A stretch of DNA of 38,344 bases from Firmicutes bacterium CAG:145 (GCA_000435715.1 FR882597.1:35007-73350); one strand, 5' to 3'; shown: positions 23,289 to 32,140, counted from the stretch's first letter. The notes: a model not told the origin generated them from the sequence alone. Program-made: numbers and translations.

Positions 23289-24542
23289 GTGATATACAGC
23301 ATAATAGCGATGATCATACTCGTGACTTTTTCGGCATACTTTTCGGCTACCGAAACAGCTTTTACATCGCTCAATAAAATAAGAATGAAGAATATGGCCA
23401 ATGACGGCAACCGCAGAGCCAGACAGGTTCTGGAACTGTCGGAGAACTATGACAACCTGCTTTCGACCATACTGGTTGGAAACAACCTGGTGAACATAAC
23501 GCTTTCTTCTATAGCTACGGTGCTCTTTATAGGATTTTATCCCAGATACGGCGCCACGATAGCTACGGTGGTCGCCACCGTTACGGTGCTCATATTTGGA
23601 GAAATATCGCCAAAGAGTCTGGCGAAAGAAAGCCCCGAAAAATTCGCCATGTTTTCGGCGCCTTATATAAGGATACTGATAATATTGCTGAAACCGATAA
23701 ACTGGCTCTTTGCCACGTGGAAAAAATTCCTGGCGAAGATCTTCAATGCCGACGAAGGACGGCCCATAACAGAGGACGAGCTTCTGACCATAGTGGAAGA
23801 AGCCGAGACCGAGGGCGGTATAGATACGCAGCAGAGCGAGCTGATCCAGAATGCCATCGAATTCAACGATCTCGAGGCTTTGGACGTACTGACCCCGAGG
23901 GTCGATATAAAAGCCATCGAAGCGGATACGCCGGAGAATGAGATATCCGGGATATTTCTGGAGACGGGCTTTTCAAGACTTCCTGTCTACGACGGCGATA
24001 TGGATAACGTCATAGGCGTTCTGAACCAGAAGGACTTTCACAATTACATCAAGGGAGGCAGAGCCGCTGTTTCCGAATATATAAAGCCGGTCATCTTTGT
24101 AGCCGGCTCCATGAAGATAGCGCAGCTGCTAAAGCGGCTACAGACGGCCAAGACTCATATCGCAGTCATAGTGGATGAGTACGGCGGAACGTACGGCCTC
24201 GTTACCCTTGAGGATATAATCGAAGAACTGGTGGGAGAGATATATGACGAGCACGATGCGGCGGCGCTTCAGGACATAGTTCAGCAGCAGGACGGAACCT
24301 ACAGAGTCCTGTGCGGCACCAATATAGATAAGATGTTCGATTACTTCGACGTAGAAGAAGAAGTCGACGCCACCACGGTAAACGGGTGGGTCGTGTTACA
24401 GATAGATAAGTTGCCTGAGGTAGGCGACCAATTCGTATACGAGGCCGATTACAAGAGATTCGACGTAGTAGTGACAAAAGCAGACGAGAGAAAAGCTCTC
24501 GAGATAAATATGACAGTGGAAGAGCTGTCAGATGAAGAATGA
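23289..24542 (+). CDS. CNNM/CorC-family transporter (hemolysin C-like)
   Basis: This 417-residue protein has three domains: an N-terminal membrane DUF21/CNNM domain (about 1-185, beginning IYSIIAMIILVTFSAYFSATETAFTSLNK), a pair of CBS domains (about 200-330, including VDIKAIEADTPENEISG and YGGTYGLVTLEDIIEELVGEI), and a C-terminal CorC/HlyC domain (about 345-415). The family is linked to magnesium or other divalent cation export; the old name hemolysin is misleading. It starts with GTG, ten bases after GGAGGG. Its 3' end lies 13 bp from the secA start, so the two are co-transcribed. Confidence 0.87.
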   Translation: MIYSIIAMIILVTFSAYFSATETAFTSLNKIRMKNMANDGNRRARQVLELSENYDNLLSTILVGNNLVNITLSSIATVLFIGFYPRYGATIATVVATVTVLIFGEISPKSLAKESPEKFAMFSAPYIRILIILLKPINWLFATWKKFLAKIFNADEGRPITEDELLTIVEEAETEGGIDTQQSELIQNAIEFNDLEALDVLTPRVDIKAIEADTPENEISGIFLETGFSRLPVYDGDMDNVIGVLNQKDFHNYIKGGRAAVSEYIKPVIFVAGSMKIAQLLKRLQTAKTHIAVIVDEYGGTYGLVTLEDIIEELVGEIYDEHDAAALQDIVQQQDGTYRVLCGTNIDKMFDYFDVEEEVDATTVNGWVVLQIDKLPEVGDQFVYEADYKRFDVVVTKADERKALEINMTVEELSDEE

Positions 24543-24555
24543 GAAAGGGGACAGA

Positions 24556-27318
24556 ATGGGTTTAATGGAAAAGATCCTTGGCGACATGAATACCAAGGAG
24601 GTCAAGAAAATCGAAAAAATAGCTGATAAGGTGATGGCCCTCGAGGAGGCGACGGCTTTGCTCAGCGATGATGAGCTGCGGGGCAGAACTGAAGAATTCA
24701 AGAAGAGAGTTCAGGAAGGCGAAAGCCTTGACGATATACTTCCGGAGGCTTTTGCGGTGTGCCGTGAAGGCGCATGGAGAAGCGTAGGCATGAAGCATTT
24801 CCGTGTACAGGTGATAGGAGCGATAGCTCTTCACCAGGGTAGAATCGCCGAAATGAAGACGGGCGAAGGAAAGACGCTGGTAGCCACTCTGGCCGCCTAT
24901 CTTAACGCCCTGGAGGGCAAAGGCGTTCATGTGGTGACCGTAAACGATTATCTGGCCAGGCGTGACGCAGAGTGGATGGGAAAGATATATACTTTCTTGG
25001 GACTTACAGTAGGATGCGTGGTTCACGGGCTCAAAGACCATGAAAAAAAGGCTGCATATGCGGCAGATATAACATACGGCACCAACAATGAGTTCGGTTT
25101 CGATTACCTCAGAGATAATATGGTCACTTATAAGGAACAGCTGACTCAGAGAGATCTGAATTTCGCCATCGTCGACGAAGTGGACTCTATCCTGGTGGAC
25201 GAGGCCAGAACACCGCTCATAATTTCTGGCCGGGGCGACGAGTCTACGGATATGTATCAGAAAGCCGACTCCTGTGTTCGCCGCCTGAAACTTGAGGAAG
25301 ATTTCACCATAGAAGAAAAGGATAAAAAAGTTACTCTCACGGAAGACGGCATAGCCAAGTGCGAGAAGTTTTTCGGCATAGAGAACATCGGCGATCCGGA
25401 GAACATGGAATATAACCACCATGTCATTCAGGCGCTGAAAGCCCGGAACATAATGAAACGGGACGTAGACTACATAGTCAAAGACGGAGAGATCATCATA
25501 GTAGATGAATTTACAGGTCGTTTCATGTTCGGAAGAAGATACAGCAACGGCCTGCATCAGGCCATAGAGGCTAAAGAAGGCGTGCTGGTCAGATCTGAAT
25601 CAAAGACGCTGGCTACCATCACTTTGCAGAATTATTTCCGTATGTACAATAAGCTGGCAGGTATGACAGGTACGGCCAAGACGGAAGAAGAGGAATTCCG
25701 CGAGATCTACAACATGGACGTAGTGGTGATACCTACTAATAAGCCTATCGCCAGAGAGGATCTGGATGACTCCATATATGCTTCTCTGAACGCCAAGTTC
25801 AAGGCTATCATAGAGAGAATAGCAGAAGTACACGCTACGGGACAGCCGGTTCTGGTAGGTACCATTTCCATAGAAAATTCTGAACTTTTAAGTTCAATGC
25901 TCAAAAAAAGAGGAGTAAAGCACAACGTGCTCAACGCCAAGCAGCATGAAAGAGAAGCTCAGATCATAGCCGAGGCAGGACGCCTTGGGGCAGTCACCAT
26001 AGCCACCAACATGGCCGGAAGAGGAACCGATATCATACTCGGGGGAAATCCTGAGTTCGAGGCCAAACGAGAAATGGAAAAGCTTGAATATTCTCAGGAG
26101 CAGATATCCTTTGCTACGAGCTTTGTCAGCAGCAGCGACCCTCTCATGAATGACGCCCGCGCAGTATTTAAAGATCTCCTTGAGAAGTACAGCCGGGAGA
26201 GGAGAGAAGAGCAGGAAAAAGTCAGAGCCCTCGGCGGCCTGTGCATCATAGGTACAGAGAGACACGAATCCAGGCGTATAGACAATCAGCTCAGAGGACG
26301 TGCCGGACGTCAGGGAGACCCGGGACAGACGCAGTTCTTTATTTCCCTTGAGGATGATCTGATGAGACTCTTCGGAGGAGAACGCATACAGGGACTGATG
26401 AACAAGATGGGTATGAGCGAGGATGCCATAGCCGCCGGAATGTTGTCAAGGAGCATAGAAAATGCCCAAAAGAAGGTAGAGAGCAGAAACTTTGAGATAA
26501 GAAAATACGTACTTCAGTATGACAACGTGATGAATAAACAGCGCGAAGTCATATACGATCAGCGCAGAAAAGTTCTCTTCGGAGAGGATATCAGAGACTA
26601 TATAATGGAGATGATGGAGGATATTGTGAAGACTACGATCCAGCCCATCACCATAGCCAGCAAATATCCGGAAGAGTGGGACTTCGATATGCTGGGCGAG
26701 AACCTGAAGCAGATAACAGGCACTTTCAGCGGTCTGAGCTATACAGAAGACGAAAAACTGTCTCTGACAGAAGATAAGTTGACAGAAGACGTTCTAACCG
26801 TATTCCATCAGATGTATGAGGCCAAAGAAGAAGAGATAGGTAAAGACCGAATGCGCGAGGTCGAGAGAATGATACTGCTGAGAGTAGTAGATAATCATTG
26901 GATGGATCATATCGACGCTATGGACGATCTTAAACAGGGAATCGGCCTCAGAGCTTTGGGACAGATAAACCCTGCCAACGCATACGCTTCTGAAGGCTTC
27001 GACATGTTTGAGGCTATGGTGGCGGAGATTCGAGAAGAAGCCGTCAGATACTGCTACAATGTCACTGTTAAGACCGGCGTAGAAAGACGCCAGGTGATCA
27101 CAGGCGGTCAGGAAAGGAAGGACGACTTTGTGGACAGACCTGCGCAGAGAACGCAGGCGCAAGGCGGTGGGGACATGCCGGGACAGGCTCCTAAGCCGCA
27201 GGATACCAGAAAGCCTGAGACTTTCAGAAGAGAGGCTCCTAAGGTAGGTCGCAACGACCCTTGCCCTTGCGGCTCCGGAAAGAAATATAAAAACTGCTGC
27301 ATGAACAAGGAGCAGTAA
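24556..27318 (+). CDS. secA: Preprotein translocase motor subunit SecA
   Basis: This 920-residue ATPase pushes secretory proteins through SecYEG. Walker A is MKTGEGKTLVATL near residue 100, followed by TVNDYLARRDAEWMG, FDYLRDNM, IVDEVDSILVDEARTPLIISG, GMTGTAKTEEEEF, NMAGRGTDIILGGN and GRAGRQGDPG (motif VI). The C-terminus ends in the zinc-binding tail VGRNDPCPCGSGKKYKNCCMN, which contacts SecB-like partners and the ribosome. I use the ATG at 24556 after AAAGGGGACAG; an in-frame Met at 24532 lies inside the previous gene. Confidence 0.96.
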   Translation: MGLMEKILGDMNTKEVKKIEKIADKVMALEEATALLSDDELRGRTEEFKKRVQEGESLDDILPEAFAVCREGAWRSVGMKHFRVQVIGAIALHQGRIAEMKTGEGKTLVATLAAYLNALEGKGVHVVTVNDYLARRDAEWMGKIYTFLGLTVGCVVHGLKDHEKKAAYAADITYGTNNEFGFDYLRDNMVTYKEQLTQRDLNFAIVDEVDSILVDEARTPLIISGRGDESTDMYQKADSCVRRLKLEEDFTIEEKDKKVTLTEDGIAKCEKFFGIENIGDPENMEYNHHVIQALKARNIMKRDVDYIVKDGEIIIVDEFTGRFMFGRRYSNGLHQAIEAKEGVLVRSESKTLATITLQNYFRMYNKLAGMTGTAKTEEEEFREIYNMDVVVIPTNKPIAREDLDDSIYASLNAKFKAIIERIAEVHATGQPVLVGTISIENSELLSSMLKKRGVKHNVLNAKQHEREAQIIAEAGRLGAVTIATNMAGRGTDIILGGNPEFEAKREMEKLEYSQEQISFATSFVSSSDPLMNDARAVFKDLLEKYSRERREEQEKVRALGGLCIIGTERHESRRIDNQLRGRAGRQGDPGQTQFFISLEDDLMRLFGGERIQGLMNKMGMSEDAIAAGMLSRSIENAQKKVESRNFEIRKYVLQYDNVMNKQREVIYDQRRKVLFGEDIRDYIMEMMEDIVKTTIQPITIASKYPEEWDFDMLGENLKQITGTFSGLSYTEDEKLSLTEDKLTEDVLTVFHQMYEAKEEEIGKDRMREVERMILLRVVDNHWMDHIDAMDDLKQGIGLRALGQINPANAYASEGFDMFEAMVAEIREEAVRYCYNVTVKTGVERRQVITGGQERKDDFVDRPAQRTQAQGGGDMPGQAPKPQDTRKPETFRREAPKVGRNDPCPCGSGKKYKNCCMNKEQ

Positions 27319-27329
27319 GACATAAAATC

Positions 27330-27357
27330 TGCCTGCGTACAAAATCGCAGGCATTTT
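27330..27357 (+). terminator. Terminator after secA
   Basis: TGCCTGCG (27330-27337) pairs with CGCAGGCA (27346-27353), loop TACAAAAT, then T residues. Confidence 0.85.
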
Positions 27358-27462
27358 TAATGATTAAAAACATGGCTGTTTACAATAGGGGGGGTGACTG
27401 GTTCAACTTCTGGGGTTCACCACATTATATTATTATTAATTTTTAGAACTATTGAGTAGGGA

Positions 27463-27491
27463 TTGACTAATAAGAAAAAATTAGATACAAT
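27463..27491 (+). promoter_or_regulatory. Promoter in the AT-rich region after secA
   Basis: TTGACT (27463-27468), 17-nt spacer, TACAAT (27486-27491). It would transcribe the decayed ORF at 27523 and perhaps the membrane protein gene behind it. Confidence 0.6.
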
Positions 27492-27522
27492 TGTTATATA
27501 AATATCAAATAATAATTGCAAG

Positions 27523-27801
27523 ATGTTTAAATTTGCTCTTGTGGCATAATTAGCAGCCAAATTAGGATTGTCACAAGCAAAATCTTTTGCCGCAGCGTAT
27601 ATTTTAGATTTTTTGACTGACGTTAACCCTACTTCAACAGCAGTATCTTATAGTATACAAGTGTACACACATAAAAATTATACAAGTGGCTTTATAGGCC
27701 CAATAATTACAAGGGTGTGGAAGTACAGTTATAAATACTACGCGACGGCAAACTTAACTGGACCATACACTGAAGATTATGAGTTTAAATGTCAGATGTA
27801 A
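27523..27801 (+). pseudogene. Decayed small ORF of unknown family
   Basis: An ATG at 27523 opens MFKFALVA and meets a TAA at 27547-27549; the same frame then runs open from LAAKLGLSQ to the TAA at 27799-27801. Read through the stop it would be a protein of about 92 residues, with a C-terminal half rich in Tyr, Thr and Lys (VYTHKNYTSGF, VWKYSYKYYATANLTGPY), which suggests a secreted or surface protein of beta structure. I cannot name the family. It might instead start at the TTG at 27568. The sequence is much richer in A and T than secA, so it may be foreign. Confidence 0.4.
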
Positions 27802-27822
27802 ATAATAGAGATAAAAAATGAG

Positions 27823-28338
27823 GTGATTATAATTCATAAAAAGATTATATACTTGCTTGCAGGAGCTTTTCAGCCGATATTTGTATATCATCTTATTTAC
27901 AGCCATCAGAAGCTTTTTTCGATGGATTGGGTTTTTGATAGGAACTACGATTCATTTAAAGAAATTCTGGACCCGCTGAATCAGATGTACCCGACCACAG
28001 ACGGCGAAAAAGCCGCCACGCTGATTTGGGATATAATCGTATTGGCCGTATGTATGGCAGCCGTGTTGATGGTAGCGGTGCTTGCCAAGTCTCAGTCAGG
28101 TGGACTGAGCAAGGCGCAGCGAATTATAGCGACCGCCGGAGGGCTGGCGGCTACGGGATTCTTCCTGTGGATGAAGTTGGGGGAAGTGGAAACGCTGCTG
28201 TACATGAAATTTATAGTCCCGGAAATGATATTGATTGCTGCTTGCGCCGTGGCCATTGCCGAAGGACGTAACCGAGAGCAACCCGGCTTGCTCCGGGTTA
28301 CTCACCTACTGGCGAATTCTCTAAAAGAGGTTCTTTGA
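27823..28338 (+). CDS. Hypothetical membrane protein
   Basis: A 171-residue protein, not recognised. It has about four hydrophobic segments: one near the N-terminus (IIYLLAGAFQPIFVYHLIY), one about residues 68-88 (IWDIIVLAVCMAAVLMVAVLA), one about 102-118, and one about 130-146. The frame opens with GTG (27823). The last twenty residues overlap a strong hairpin (28276-28303), so the true C-terminus may differ. It sits between the decayed ORF and the GntR-ABC operon, and a terminator follows at 28422. Function unknown. Confidence 0.55.
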   Translation: MIIIHKKIIYLLAGAFQPIFVYHLIYSHQKLFSMDWVFDRNYDSFKEILDPLNQMYPTTDGEKAATLIWDIIVLAVCMAAVLMVAVLAKSQSGGLSKAQRIIATAGGLAATGFFLWMKLGEVETLLYMKFIVPEMILIAACAVAIAEGRNREQPGLLRVTHLLANSLKEVL

Positions 28339-28421
28339 TCCGTACATCAAAAAGCAGAAATATTGAATGGAGAAATAAATATTTTTTAAAATAGAACAAT
28401 TTATATTATATATTAATTAAG

Positions 28422-28454
28422 AGATGAGGTGGATTTTCCTCATCTTATTTTTTT
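28422..28454 (+). terminator. Terminator before the GntR-ABC operon
   Basis: AGATGAGG (28422-28429) pairs with CCTCATCT (28438-28445), then TATTTTTTT. Confidence 0.85.
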
Positions 28455-28465
28455 ATGAAAAAGTG

Positions 28466-28519
28466 TTGACAATAGCTAAAAGATGTATTATTGTACTAAT
28501 TAAATAATACAATAATACA
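28466..28519 (+). promoter_or_regulatory. Promoter with a 12-bp inverted-repeat operator
   Basis: TTGACA (28466-28471), 17-nt spacer and TATTGT (28489-28494). The -10 box lies inside TGTATTATTGTA (28484-28495), whose exact reverse complement TACAATAATACA stands at 28508-28519, with a 12-nt spacer. A repressor bound here would block the promoter. The first gene downstream encodes a YtrA-type GntR regulator, so autoregulation is likely. Confidence 0.82.
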
Positions 28520-28544
28520 AAAGACTTGAAAGGAGGAGGTTATT

Positions 28545-28940
28545 TTGGATAAAAAGCTAAAAGAGAACATGCCCATTTACGTTCAGATAATGAACCGGGT
28601 GAGAGAGGCCATAGCTGCGGGGGAGCTTAAGCCGGGAGACAAAATAGCCTCCGTCAGAGATCTGGCGGCGGATTTTGAGGTAAACCCCAACACCATGCAG
28701 CGAGCCTTGACCGAGCTTGAAAGAGAAGGCCTGTTGCTTTCAGAAAGAACCCAGGGAAGGTATGTCACCTCTGATGCGAAAGCCATAGAAGAACTGCGAA
28801 AAGATATCGCCCGGCAGGCGGCAGACTCATTCAGGAGAGAAATGGCTGCGCTGGGGTTTAACGAAGAAGAAATGATGGATTTTTTTCGTGAGAGGCTTCT
28901 TTATATAGGTTCCGGCGAAGGAGGAAAGAAGGTGGGATAG
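28545..28940 (+). CDS. GntR-family regulator, YtrA subfamily
   Basis: This 131-residue protein has a GntR winged helix over residues 10-78 (PIYVQIMNRVREAIAAGELK, then IASVRDLAADFEVNPNTMQRAL and ERTQGRYVTSD) and a short helical tail in place of a ligand-binding domain, the mark of the YtrA group. Such regulators repress an adjoining ABC transporter operon. The start is a TTG with a strong AGGAGGAGG site five bases upstream. The stop touches the ATG of the ABC ATPase gene. Confidence 0.88.
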   Translation: MDKKLKENMPIYVQIMNRVREAIAAGELKPGDKIASVRDLAADFEVNPNTMQRALTELEREGLLLSERTQGRYVTSDAKAIEELRKDIARQAADSFRREMAALGFNEEEMMDFFRERLLYIGSGEGGKKVG

Positions 28941-29702
28941 ATGAGAGAAAATAAGGAAGCCCGCAGTGAAAGGACGCTCAGGCTGGTGGAAGAGCAGCCG
29001 ATAGTAAAAATATCGGGACTTTCTAAGGCCTTTGGTGAAAAGAAGGTTTTGGACAGTATAGATCTTGAGATACCGCAGGGCAAGATCATAGGACTCCTGG
29101 GCCCTAACGGAAGCGGCAAGACTACTCTTATTAAGATACTGTCCGGATTCTGCGCAGATTATGAGGGAGAAGTGCTTATAGACGGGAAGCGTCCGGGCAG
29201 CGCCGCCGGCAAGGCGAAGGTCGCATATCTTCCCGACAAGGATGGTCTGCCCGAAAATCTTCCCGCAGATGAGATAATAAAGATATATGATACCTTCTTT
29301 GATGACTTCGATGAGGAGAGGTGCAGAAGACTTCTCGATATCTTCGGTATCGATGAGAAGACTGTTGAAGGAGAACTGTCAAAGGGAGAGGCTGATAAAC
29401 TAAAAATTTCTCTCTTGATGTCTAGAGACGCCCGGCTCTACCTTCTGGATGAACCCATAGGAGGAATAGATGTAGAAGCCCGGCAGCACGTGCTGGACTT
29501 GATACTGGAAAATTTCAATCCCTGCGGCAGCATGATAATAGTCACTCACCTTGTCAGGGATATAGAAAGACTTTTTGATTCCGTGATAATATTGAAAGAT
29601 GGAAAGACGACGATGTATGACGACAGCGACGCCATAAGAGAATGTTACGGCGGAACTCTTGAGGAAGCCGTCATAAGTATATTCAGGGGAGAGGAGATAT
29701 GA
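28941..29702 (+). CDS. ABC transporter ATP-binding protein
   Basis: This 253-residue ATPase has Walker A GLLGPNGSGKTTL (about 51-63), Walker B LYLLDEPIGGID, and the switch VTHLV. The signature reads LSKGEADKLKISLLM instead of LSGGQ, a change common in YtrB-like ATPases paired with GntR regulators. It probably works with the permease at 30959. The gene directly follows the regulator and overlaps the next by four bases. Confidence 0.88.
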   Translation: MRENKEARSERTLRLVEEQPIVKISGLSKAFGEKKVLDSIDLEIPQGKIIGLLGPNGSGKTTLIKILSGFCADYEGEVLIDGKRPGSAAGKAKVAYLPDKDGLPENLPADEIIKIYDTFFDDFDEERCRRLLDIFGIDEKTVEGELSKGEADKLKISLLMSRDARLYLLDEPIGGIDVEARQHVLDLILENFNPCGSMIIVTHLVRDIERLFDSVIILKDGKTTMYDDSDAIRECYGGTLEEAVISIFRGEEI

Positions 29703-30952
29703 AAGAGCTTTTTACAGAGAGCAGATATCTTAAGATGGCGGCGGCCGCTATAGCTGCGGTCATGGTGATATGCGCAATAGCCGGCAGGTTTTATGCCTTC
29801 GGCAGCGGCCCGTCTGAAGAGGAACTTATGGAAATCGAAAAGAGCGGAGCTAAGATAGCCGTTCCTTTTGATAAATACAGAGAGATCGCATCTATAAAAG
29901 GTGCGGGAGGCGCAGCAGCCGGAAAACTTAAGGACGACGTCTGGGAAATCATAGATCCGGGCAGCGGTAAAAATGTTGAAATACAAGGATTTGCAAAGTT
30001 TGTAGGCAGCGGCGGCGGATTCGCATTTTTGTGCAGTGATGACGGCGAAAACGTCATTGTGGACGTTGCAAAAAGCCTGAATTCGGGCAAACCTGTCTTT
30101 TTCGAAGAAGAAAAGAGATATGATTCTGCATATTACGACGGAGAAAGCGGCGTTATCTTAGTCGAAGAGAGCGGAATGACGAGGATCTTATCAGTTGACG
30201 GAAGAGAACTTTACCGTACAGCCGATGAAAACGCCTGGCTTATTCCGGGCAGCAAATATGTGCAGGAAAGCGCAGAGCAAGAAGACTGGTATCTGCTCAG
30301 AAATATATATACGGGAGAGGTCGGCTGCCGGCTTAATGAAAACGAATATGTGAGAGGATATTATGCGGGACATTTTGTAGTCGAAGTAACCGAAAACCCG
30401 GAAGATCTGCTGCAATCCACACACAATTATCTGCTGAACGACAGCTTTGTAAGACCGGAGGGAATTGAGGATTTCGCATTTTACAGCGGCGATAGAGATT
30501 ATATCTATATATATCAGGAAGATGTGTCTTCTGCCGAGAAGATAATAGATAAGACAGGGCAGGTCACATTTGAGATAAAAGAGGATGAGGAAAGAGGCTC
30601 TTTTGTGGGAATCTCAAACGATCAGGTGATTTACACCACTAAGGAAGCGGGAGTCATGGAGTATATCACCATCGCCGGCGAAAACAAAGGGGCGGTTTCA
30701 AAGCATAGAGAATTATGTATGTCTGCTTTTGAAGATGGCCTTGCCACAGCAGGAATCAGAAAAGGCGGCAACGCCGGCCGGATGAGCGACGCCATCGCTA
30801 CGGAGTCTAAAAATTATATCTTCGGCTTTATCGACGAGGAGTTTAATCATGTGACGGATTTCATATTCGACTGGGCCTCGGAGATAGAAGAGGGGTTTGC
30901 TGCCGTAAAGATAGGAGGACAATATGCCCTTTTAGACTTGAGGGAGGTGTAG
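29699..30952 (+). CDS. Membrane-anchored protein with WG-like repeats
   Basis: This 417-residue protein has one N-terminal membrane anchor (about residues 12-32), then a large, probably extracytoplasmic part. The C-terminus ends GFAAVKIGGQYALLDL, close to the WG beta-repeat pattern (EGLAAVKxxGKWGYID), and weaker repeats occur before it. I do not know a function. It lies between the ATPase and permease genes, overlapping the first by four bases and ending 6 bp before the second, so it is probably part of the exporter or of the response to its cargo. Confidence 0.65.
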   Translation: MKELFTESRYLKMAAAAIAAVMVICAIAGRFYAFGSGPSEEELMEIEKSGAKIAVPFDKYREIASIKGAGGAAAGKLKDDVWEIIDPGSGKNVEIQGFAKFVGSGGGFAFLCSDDGENVIVDVAKSLNSGKPVFFEEEKRYDSAYYDGESGVILVEESGMTRILSVDGRELYRTADENAWLIPGSKYVQESAEQEDWYLLRNIYTGEVGCRLNENEYVRGYYAGHFVVEVTENPEDLLQSTHNYLLNDSFVRPEGIEDFAFYSGDRDYIYIYQEDVSSAEKIIDKTGQVTFEIKEDEERGSFVGISNDQVIYTTKEAGVMEYITIAGENKGAVSKHRELCMSAFEDGLATAGIRKGGNAGRMSDAIATESKNYIFGFIDEEFNHVTDFIFDWASEIEEGFAAVKIGGQYALLDLREV

Positions 30953-30958
30953 ATAGAA

Positions 30959-31708
30959 ATGAGTAAACTGGACAAATACATCAGGCTGAACATCAAAATG
31001 ATAGGGAACTGTACCGGCGTAGCCTGCGCAATGTCGTTGGCGATAGGATTGACAGCAGTAAATTTTGCAGTGATAATCTTTGCAGTCGTATTTCTGGGCA
31101 TATCTATTGCCGCGCTGATAAAAGGGTATAAAAGGCTGTATTATACAACTCTCTATGAAGAGGCGGCGTATGTGTATAATTCCCTCCCTCTCGACCCCAA
31201 GGAGGTCTTGGCAGGAAAACTTTTCGCCGGTTCGTTCATGATGACGATGTACAACGTTTCCACCTTGGCGATGTATGGAGTCATGCTTCTCATGGCCGGG
31301 GATTCGATCACATTTTCGACTGATATGTACTGGCCTTCAGAAAATACTCTGACGAGTCTGCTGGCATCCTCCATAGCCTCGGATATGCTGCCGTTTGCTC
31401 TGCCATTCGAGGCGCTGAGTATGATAACGGGGGCTGTGCTGATATCGGCCATAATAATGTTCGGAGTGATCTTCGCCAATTCGCCTCCTGCGCCGGGCAA
31501 AGGTGTAACGGCAGTAATATTATGTATCATCTTATATATAGTTCTCTTCAGAGGGGCGCCGAAAACAGCAGAATGGCTTTCCATAGATTATTCACCACTG
31601 CTCCCTCTGGCGCAGTCGCTGATAAATGCTGCCGCAACGGCCGTCCTCTTTGGCTATAGCTGTAAACGTTTAGAGAAGAAGTATTATGCAGCCGTGAGAC
31701 GTAAATAG
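30959..31708 (+). CDS. ABC transporter permease-like membrane protein
   Basis: This 249-residue protein has about six hydrophobic segments and the cytoplasmic stretch YTTLYEEAAYVYNSLPLDPKEVLAGKLFAG, which resembles ABC-2 type permeases paired with YtrB-like ATPases. It is the last gene of the GntR-ABC operon. Substrate unknown; such systems often act against cell-wall-directed peptides, but nothing in the sequence shows that here. Confidence 0.7.
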   Translation: MSKLDKYIRLNIKMIGNCTGVACAMSLAIGLTAVNFAVIIFAVVFLGISIAALIKGYKRLYYTTLYEEAAYVYNSLPLDPKEVLAGKLFAGSFMMTMYNVSTLAMYGVMLLMAGDSITFSTDMYWPSENTLTSLLASSIASDMLPFALPFEALSMITGAVLISAIIMFGVIFANSPPAPGKGVTAVILCIILYIVLFRGAPKTAEWLSIDYSPLLPLAQSLINAAATAVLFGYSCKRLEKKYYAAVRRK

Positions 31709-31882
31709 GATGAAATACAGAGCCCCCTTTAAACGCAGGGCATATGAAACGCCCGCCTGCACCTGCCCCTTCTTTGCCTCTATCATTATATAGTTCTCTT
31801 GCAGTCACTATTGTTGAGGCACGGGGCAGAGCGTTTACGGGCGCAGGACAGAGTTCCGGTTTTTTCAAAAATCAAGAGGGTT

Positions 31883-32013
31883 GCGGGAGTTTTTGGCGAC
31901 TCGTTTTCGGTAAAACGAAATTAAAGGCTGTCTGCGGGAATATTTAGAGAAAAAACGATAAAAAAGAGGCTGTAAGGCGGTTCGGCCCCTAAAAGATGAC
32001 CAAAAACTCCCGC
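31883..32013. repeat. 14-bp perfect inverted repeat enclosing 103 bp
   Basis: GCGGGAGTTTTTGG (31883-31896) and CCAAAAACTCCCGC (32000-32013) are exact inverse complements. Inside lies a second hairpin, TCGTTTT (31901-31907) with AAAACGA (31912-31918). It could be a miniature transposable element or a structured RNA. The rest of 31709-32460 holds the hairpin at 32094 and the IS remnant; I see no gene in it. Confidence 0.6.
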
Positions 32014-32093
32014 AAAGAAGCCAAAAAGGCCAAGTGCAGAGAATCAGCACAAATCAAGGCCTTTGCTCGCTGCCAGTATAAGCCTGAAATGCG

Positions 32094-32120
32094 AAGCCCC
32101 TGCTTTTAAAAGCAGGGCTT
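32094..32120. terminator. Strong hairpin, probably a terminator
   Basis: AAGCCCCTGCTTTT is followed at once by AAAAGCAGGGCTT, a near-perfect stem with one extra C, then TTCTTA. It may close transcription from upstream. Confidence 0.5.
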
Positions 32121-32140
32121 TCTTATGTTGTCTCTTAAGA

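Noticed and set aside
24562..25557. 331-codon minus-strand frame inside secA
   Set aside because: Antisense shadow of a strongly conserved gene, without ribosome site or recognisable domains.
31744..31947. 67-codon plus-strand frame after the ABC permease
   Set aside because: Low-complexity start, no ribosome site, and overlap with the inverted repeat; no family resemblance.
31996..32109. 37-codon basic ORF between the inverted repeat and the hairpin
   Set aside because: It has no ribosome site, lies across structured sequence and ends in the 32094-32120 hairpin; chance is the simplest explanation.
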